28,223 nucleotides of DNA, taken from the NCBI GenBank assembly GCA_036897485.1, contig JAYMTF010000930.1, positions 1-28,223 on the forward strand, given 5' to 3'. Below the pieces are notes generated by a model. It made no database searches and was not told the origin of the DNA. It saw only the letters and a program-made list of their open reading frames with translations. Shown piece after piece: positions 23,701 to 28,223 of this stretch; the stretch's first letter is position 1; the number at the start of each line of letters is the position of its first letter. Source of the stretch: Pelargonium nanum (Eukaryota > Streptophyta > Magnoliopsida > Geraniales > Geraniaceae). Position numbers and translations under genes: made by a program.

Positions 23701-26700
23701 CTGTTACAGCCTTCCTTAATGATGTTTTGTCGCCGTTTGAATGTAGAGTGTTTATCTGACGAAATAAAAAAAATACTCAAGAGTCAGGCAAAAGGAATCA
23801 ACCATCAATGTGATGGAAACCTGCCATATAAAATCACAGGAAATAAAAGCTAATGAAATATGGAAGACTTTTCACAAAGAAAAGGGTAATAACCTTTTTA
23901 AAACTTGCATAACAAATCAATAATATTCACTAGTCACATAAATGGGAGTTTCCAAGCTTTAACTTGGATTTCACTGCTTTGTATTGTAGTGTTTACCAGA
24001 TGATCTAATGCAACTAGCTATTCACTGAAACCGTTCAAATGGTTTAACTTATGCATTCATTGATTAAATGTTGTAGTTTGTTCAAAGAAAAATAAAATCT
24101 TGAATGGGCTAACATCAATGCAGAATGAGCTCTAATGCATTGAGTAACCTCTCCTACTTTCTATCAAGTTCACTGTGTTGACTTCTAAGAGAGAGATGAG
24201 AGATAAGACACAGATGTTGCTGAGTAGAAATATTACTTTGTCAGTCTAGTTGTCTTATCCTTTATTATCACTGTTTGAGAGATTATTTAAATCTAAAGCC
24301 TATCTGTTATCACTTACTTGAAACAAGTTGAGTTACTTGAGATCTCAATACTTTAAACTGGTTATGTTGAGTCTTTGCAATAGATATGATGTCCTTTTCT
24401 GCATTGATTGTGTGCTACATGAGTAGATGCAAGTATAAGTTATTTGGACTTGATTGAGTAGAGCCCAACTAATCTATAACCCTATGTCACCCCTCCAAGC
24501 AATGATTGTGGAGCATAACAGTTTGGTATCATAACTTAGGTTTAAAGACTTAGATATTGGAATGAGAGAAATTGTTATTTGGGTTCTAAATTATTTGCTG
24601 TAAGAAATTCCAGAAAAGATTACAGTCAGTGTCATATTGCTTTCTGAGCCTTCTACCATCATACGATCTTAAATACAAAAAAAAAAAAAAATTGTGAGTC
24701 AAGTTGAACACTACATATAATTACTTAGGTCATATTGCTCATTCAAATTTTAAAATATAACACAAATACCTTCTTGTACAAATCAATGGCTTCTTTATAG
24801 AAAAGTTGTTTTGAATAACCAGTTTTCCTCAATCTAGCAATAGCATAGGCACTTTTGAGCTGCAAATAGGAAAACAAAACATGACAATTGTTAACAAGTA
24901 TTAACCGAGCCAAGGTTTTACAAGAATGAAAAGCATATAACACTGAAAGGAAAGGAAAGGAAATTTAAATGTCTTAAACCTAAATAAAAGGTTTGAACAA
25001 TGAAAATGGAGTTTTAGCATGCAAGAACGTCACCTCCATATAGATATCCTCTTTTGTTCTTCTCCAACCACTTCTCGTGAATAATCTAGTGCAAAAAAAC
25101 ATCCGTCAATCCATTCAGGAAGATAAATGATGTATAGCATACTCATAAAAGTTAGTGGAAACGGTAAGCCATTACAGAAAACGAAGCCCGCCAAAATGTA
25201 CCACTCATACAAAAAAAAAAAAACTAAGATATGTAAGTAAAAGGGAAATGCTTAAATAACTGCCTTCACTTTAAACAACAAGAATCAACAGCAAGCAACT
25301 GACATGCATAACTACCTAGTGAGGATCAGTGCTCTACTGGACACTAAAAACTAGCTAGGTAGAGTTTAACTTATTCATGTACTGCTGAAAGTCATAAATT
25401 GTCCGCATACACTGTCATTCATTTCACCTTTCATCCAGAAATGAGATAAACCAGGATCCCTATCTTAATCGAGAACCACGTTCCAGATTCAGATTCCAGT
25501 TCACCAAATTAGCTATCTCTTAGCTGATCACAATCACGCAATTGAAAGATTTAGCCTAAAAGTCTTTTTTATATATAAAGGAGAGAGAGAGAGTAGAGGT
25601 AGAAGGAAACTGGGAAAGTAAAAGTGGGGAGAGTTAGAACTTGACTAGTTGATCTTTAAATGAAAGACCTTTTTTTTTCATTTTTATTGCAAGTTTATAT
25701 GCATAGGTGCAGACATAAACAAATAAAATACATGTATTCACATTTCAAAGCGTAATGCAATAAAAACATATTGAACCAACTATGCCTACTGTATATCAAA
25801 CTAAGTGGCATACCACATTTACATACATACATAACAATCCAGTATGTTCAGCATACCAGTGAACTATGGATTAAACTCATGGATTTCAGGAACCGGTCAT
25901 TTGGTAAGATTATAGAACCATTATTTCCTTATGAGAATGATTTAAAATAGTTGCTAAGGCAATGTAAAAGCTCTTTTAAGTTCACGTGAGATCTAAATCA
26001 AGTAAGAAAACTATTAAGAGCTTTAAGGTTGAAAATACAATATAAAACTAAAAATATAACTGACCTACGCCAAAATGGTATTGATTTTCGCTCTACATAT
26101 GGTTCATGAATGATTCCAGGACTCACCATGGCAATGCTTAGCCCCTGCATAAATTATGTCTTAAGTAATTGATCAAAATACTGTTTCCACTGCATAGCAG
26201 CAGAACCAAGACAATTATCAAAAAAAGAAAAAGAAAAAAAAAAGAGTATGATATGAAAAGATTGAACTTTGACATATAAATAACATTAACAGCAATCAAG
26301 GGCAACTAAAATGGATGCAATTCATTGAAACAAGGTTCCTACACAAGAAACAACATGCCAACTAGATTCATTTATTGAGGATCACAGTATGGCCAGTTTG
26401 AGGTGATAATATACTGTTTTCTGTCCTTGTGAAGGGGTTTTTGCTTGTGAAGGGGTTTTTGCTTCTGGAGGGGTGTTTGCTTGTGTTGCTAACAACCTCG
26501 TCTGATGCAATGATATCAACGACTGAGCAGCCTAAACAACAAACAACAGGAAAAGATTGGTGAATAGAAACAAAAGAGAACACATATACATCTTCACATT
26601 TAAAAAATAGCACGACACCAATAGCCAAATAATCTGAATTCCAAGTTCGAAAATTTACCATTGTAGACCAAAGTGTCATTGTAATACTCCCATGTCTCTG

Positions 26701-27322
26701 CAGAAGAGCATCATGTCCCTTGTGTAGGCAAAAAGAAGCACTCCGGCCATTATGCTCAAGAACTGATCACACAGAAAACTACATGAACAATGCAACATTG
26801 TTTCTCAAACAAGAGACAGAACTGGTAGATTCAACAATAAAGTAAAGAGATCACAGCACAAGCACAGTACAATCTATCCTTCAACGACATACCATTTGAT
26901 ATCCCGCTCGAGCAGTAGCTTCTAGATTTCTCAAACCTGGAAGTACATTAAATCAATATTCAAAAACTAACTTAGAAAATAGCTGATTCCCAAGAAAAAA
27001 AGAAAAAAAAATTAGTTCCTTCTAAGATACAGTGGAAACTGCAAACGAATTATAAATATATAATAAAAAAAAGGTATTTTACTCTCTTCTACTCTCAGAT
27101 TTTCTCGGGAGCCAAACATGTACTTATCAGAAATGCAAATACTCGAATTAAACCATTCAGACAGTCAAATTCACAATAATCATCAATTGCAAATGGAGAT
27201 TTCTCAACCAATTGGGCAGAATAATTGAAATGGAAATGGAAATTTACTCACGGGAACGAAGATTCTCGAATCTTAGCGTCATGGAGCAGAGTACGAATCG
27301 TGAAAAATCTTCGAAAAGCCAT
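20720..27322 (-). CDS. Mitochondrial Tim44/mL45-domain protein (probable large-ribosomal-subunit mL45 homologue)
   Basis: Eleven exons join in phase on the minus strand: 27322-27252, 26936-26893, 26762-26659, 26531-26415, 26144-26065, 25085-25034, 24859-24770, 23577-23476, 22538-22470, 21940-21884 and 20806-20720. They encode 290 residues. The N-terminus MAFRRFFTIRTLLHDAKIR is Arg-rich, hydroxylated and free of acidic residues at first, as in a mitochondrial presequence. Residues 91-108 are three six-residue repeats (ANTPPE, AKTPSQ, AKTPSQ). From about 113 to the end is a Tim44/mL45-like domain, with AYAIARLRKTGYSKQLFYK, GHTVYWELVEPVVKIRTL, FIQLTIEFLTKEKFEA and the end REIWVFEKSLFHEGSTWRLA. 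Proteins of this family bind the inner membrane or the ribosomal exit tunnel and help insert mitochondrially made proteins. The exact role, mL45 versus another Tim44-related factor, is inferred. Intron 8 appears to use a GC donor. Confidence 0.85.
21042..21600. repeat. Imperfect 386-base direct duplication in mL45-like intron 10
   Basis: Blocks repeat in the same order about 386 bases apart: AAACCTAA (21070 and 21456), TAGCTTTTGC (21088 and 21474), ATATGCATTAATGTGTGCTT versus TTTATGCGTGTGATATGTGC, then TCTCAAGC- and AAGATAG-like blocks. Many substitutions and small indels separate the copies, so the duplication is old. It lies wholly within the intron 20807-21883, and the open frame between the copies (21215-21451, plus) is not supported as a gene. 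Confidence 0.5.
24170..24560 (+). mobile_element. Degraded LTR end with tRNA-Met primer-binding site
   Basis: A segment ending GGAGCATAACA (24520) is followed by GTT and TGGTATCATAAC (24524-24535). This matches the plant initiator-Met-tRNA primer-binding site TGGTATCAGAGC at 10 of 12 positions, and continues with TTAGGTTTAAAGACTTAG as in some Copia or TRIM elements. The LTR would begin with a TG to the left, perhaps TGTTGACTTC near 24177, giving about 345 bases. No second LTR, polypurine tract or coding domain was found, so it is a truncated relic. It lies in intron 7 (23578-24769), antisense to the host gene. Confidence 0.45.
26426..26479 (-). repeat. Coding minisatellite, three 18-base units in exon 4
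   Basis: On the plus strand CTTGTGAAGGGGTTTTTG occurs twice in a row (26426-26443, 26444-26461) and a third, degenerate unit follows (26462-26479). Translated from the minus strand they give ANTPPE, AKTPSQ and AKTPSQ at residues 91-108. The unit is a multiple of three, so copy-number change keeps the frame. It lies between the presumed targeting region and the Tim44-like domain, where length change should be tolerated. Confidence 0.85.
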
Positions 27323-27480
27323 CTTCGAACCCAAATCTAAGATTCAGTGCCCTAATGGAGTCAATCAAATCATACGAACACTGAGGTTTAGGGGTTTTCA
27401 CGAGGGTTTAAGGAGGAACTATACGATAATGCGCAGCTCTATCAAAGTCTGTGGAGTGTCTACCTGGCAGTGAAGCATAG
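27323..27480 (-). promoter_or_regulatory. 5' leader/promoter of the mL45-like gene
   Basis: Upstream of the start codon the minus strand carries telo-box-like TTAAACCCTCG (27412-27402) and AAAACCCCTAAACCTC, common upstream of plant genes for translation. A minimal upstream open frame, ATG ATT TGA (27373-27365), lies 42 bases before the start codon. Whether it is transcribed depends on the start site, which is not visible. Confidence 0.4.
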
Positions 27481-27645
27481 GGCCCACAAACAGTGAATAA
27501 TAAACATTGTCGCGTGTAAGCTGGTAGTATACTCCTTAAAAGCCTCAAAATTTGTGCATTAACTCGTGAAAGCTTATTGATAAATCTTTATACTCATTAA
27601 AAGGTTAAGGAGTAGTTGCTTTTCTTTCCTTAGCTATGTTGTACT

Positions 27646-27750
27646 CACGTTTGGTACGCAGTAACAAAATAGAATAGAATGAAATGAGCATTCTAGCTAG
27701 AAAAGCTTTCTAGCTGGAATGCTCATTCCATGTCATATGTTTGGTATAAC
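27646..27750. repeat. MITE-like hairpin element
   Basis: A near-perfect palindrome centred at about 27706 pairs GAAATGAGCATTCTAGCTAG (from 27681) with CTAGCTGGAATGCTCATTCC (27710-27729). It is flanked by GTTTGGTACG on the left (27649) and GTTTGGTATA on the right (27739) in direct orientation. GTTTGGTA... with GGAATG-rich hairpins is typical of short non-autonomous plant elements. Family and target-site duplication are not established. Confidence 0.5.
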
Positions 27751-27867
27751 CTAAATTCAATTTCTATTCTAGGTTGAAAACATTATCACTAAAATTATTT
27801 TTATATACTAAAATGAATTTTTTTTCAACATTTTTTATGTTTAATAATTTCGACATAAATATCGTAT

Positions 27868-28223
27868 ATAGCTTTAAATATATAAAAACATTGAACATAA
27901 TTTAATAATGTTACGTTTTGAAACTCGTATTTAATATGTATGTCTAAATGCTTTAAATATATAAAAACATTGAACATAATTTAATAATGTTATGTTCTGA
28001 AACTCGTATTTAATATGTATTGTCTAAACAGTTCAAAACTTGATTTTTATAAGTGAATTTCATAATGTTATCGACAAGTTTTTTGGTGTTCACTTTAAAA
28101 TTTAAAATTTCAAAACGGTAGTTTTTAAAACACGTATTTACATGTATATATCATTCAAACAATTTAAAACATGATTTGCATATGTAAATCTCGTAATACT
28201 ATTTTGACCTAATAAGTATTTTT
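27868..28223. repeat. AT-rich tandem repeat field, 79-base unit and degraded copies
   Basis: GCTTTAAATATATAAAAACA begins at 27871 and again at 27950. The two 79-base units agree almost throughout, differing at only a few bases (for example TTACGTTTTG against TATGTTCTGA). After 28030 more degraded relatives follow: AAACTCGTATTTAATATGTA is echoed by AAACACGTATTTACATGTAT near 28129, and TTCAAAACTTGATTTTTATA by TTTAAAACATGATTTGCATA. The field runs to the window edge, so its full length is unknown. Confidence 0.75.

Overview
The window looks like nuclear DNA of a flowering plant, most likely a eudicot. It is AT-rich, its genes are split into many short exons with GT-AG introns, and their products are plant-type. 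Four protein-coding genes could be assembled by joining exons in phase. No bacterial, viral, CRISPR or rRNA features were seen. I cannot name the genus from sequence alone.

Layout: 1-620 is an AT-rich upstream region with several telo-box-like motifs. 844-6661 (+) is a 14-exon gene for a 574-residue DEDDh 3'-5' exoribonuclease of the small-RNA-degrading-nuclease/REX type (SDN5-like). 8748-15398 (+) is a 14-coding-exon gene for a 652-residue ubiquitin-like-domain protein related to human BAG6/Scythe, with a further 5' leader exon near 7295-7416. 16755-18763 (+) is a complete six-exon gene for cytosolic ribosomal protein S11 (uS17, 160 residues). 20720-27322 (-) is an 11-exon gene for a 290-residue Tim44/mL45-domain protein that is probably mitochondrial; it converges on the S11 gene. 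27323-28223 is its upstream region plus AT-rich tandem repeats. All four gene models use open exons only and end in an in-frame stop.

The genes do not form a pathway. They share a loose theme of RNA turnover, translation and protein quality control, and look like ordinary single-copy housekeeping genes. The less ordinary content is in introns and spacers. This includes a foldback element in the exonuclease gene, the 3' end of an RTE-type LINE in the BAG6-like leader intron, an Au-like SINE in its last intron, two tRNA-like SINE fragments, a degraded LTR with a primer-binding site in the mL45 gene, an internal 386-bp duplication, a probable GC-AG intron, and a hairpin element with a tandem-repeat field at the right edge. 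I found no convincing undescribed biological system; the most checkable items are the splice-site features and the transposon relics.
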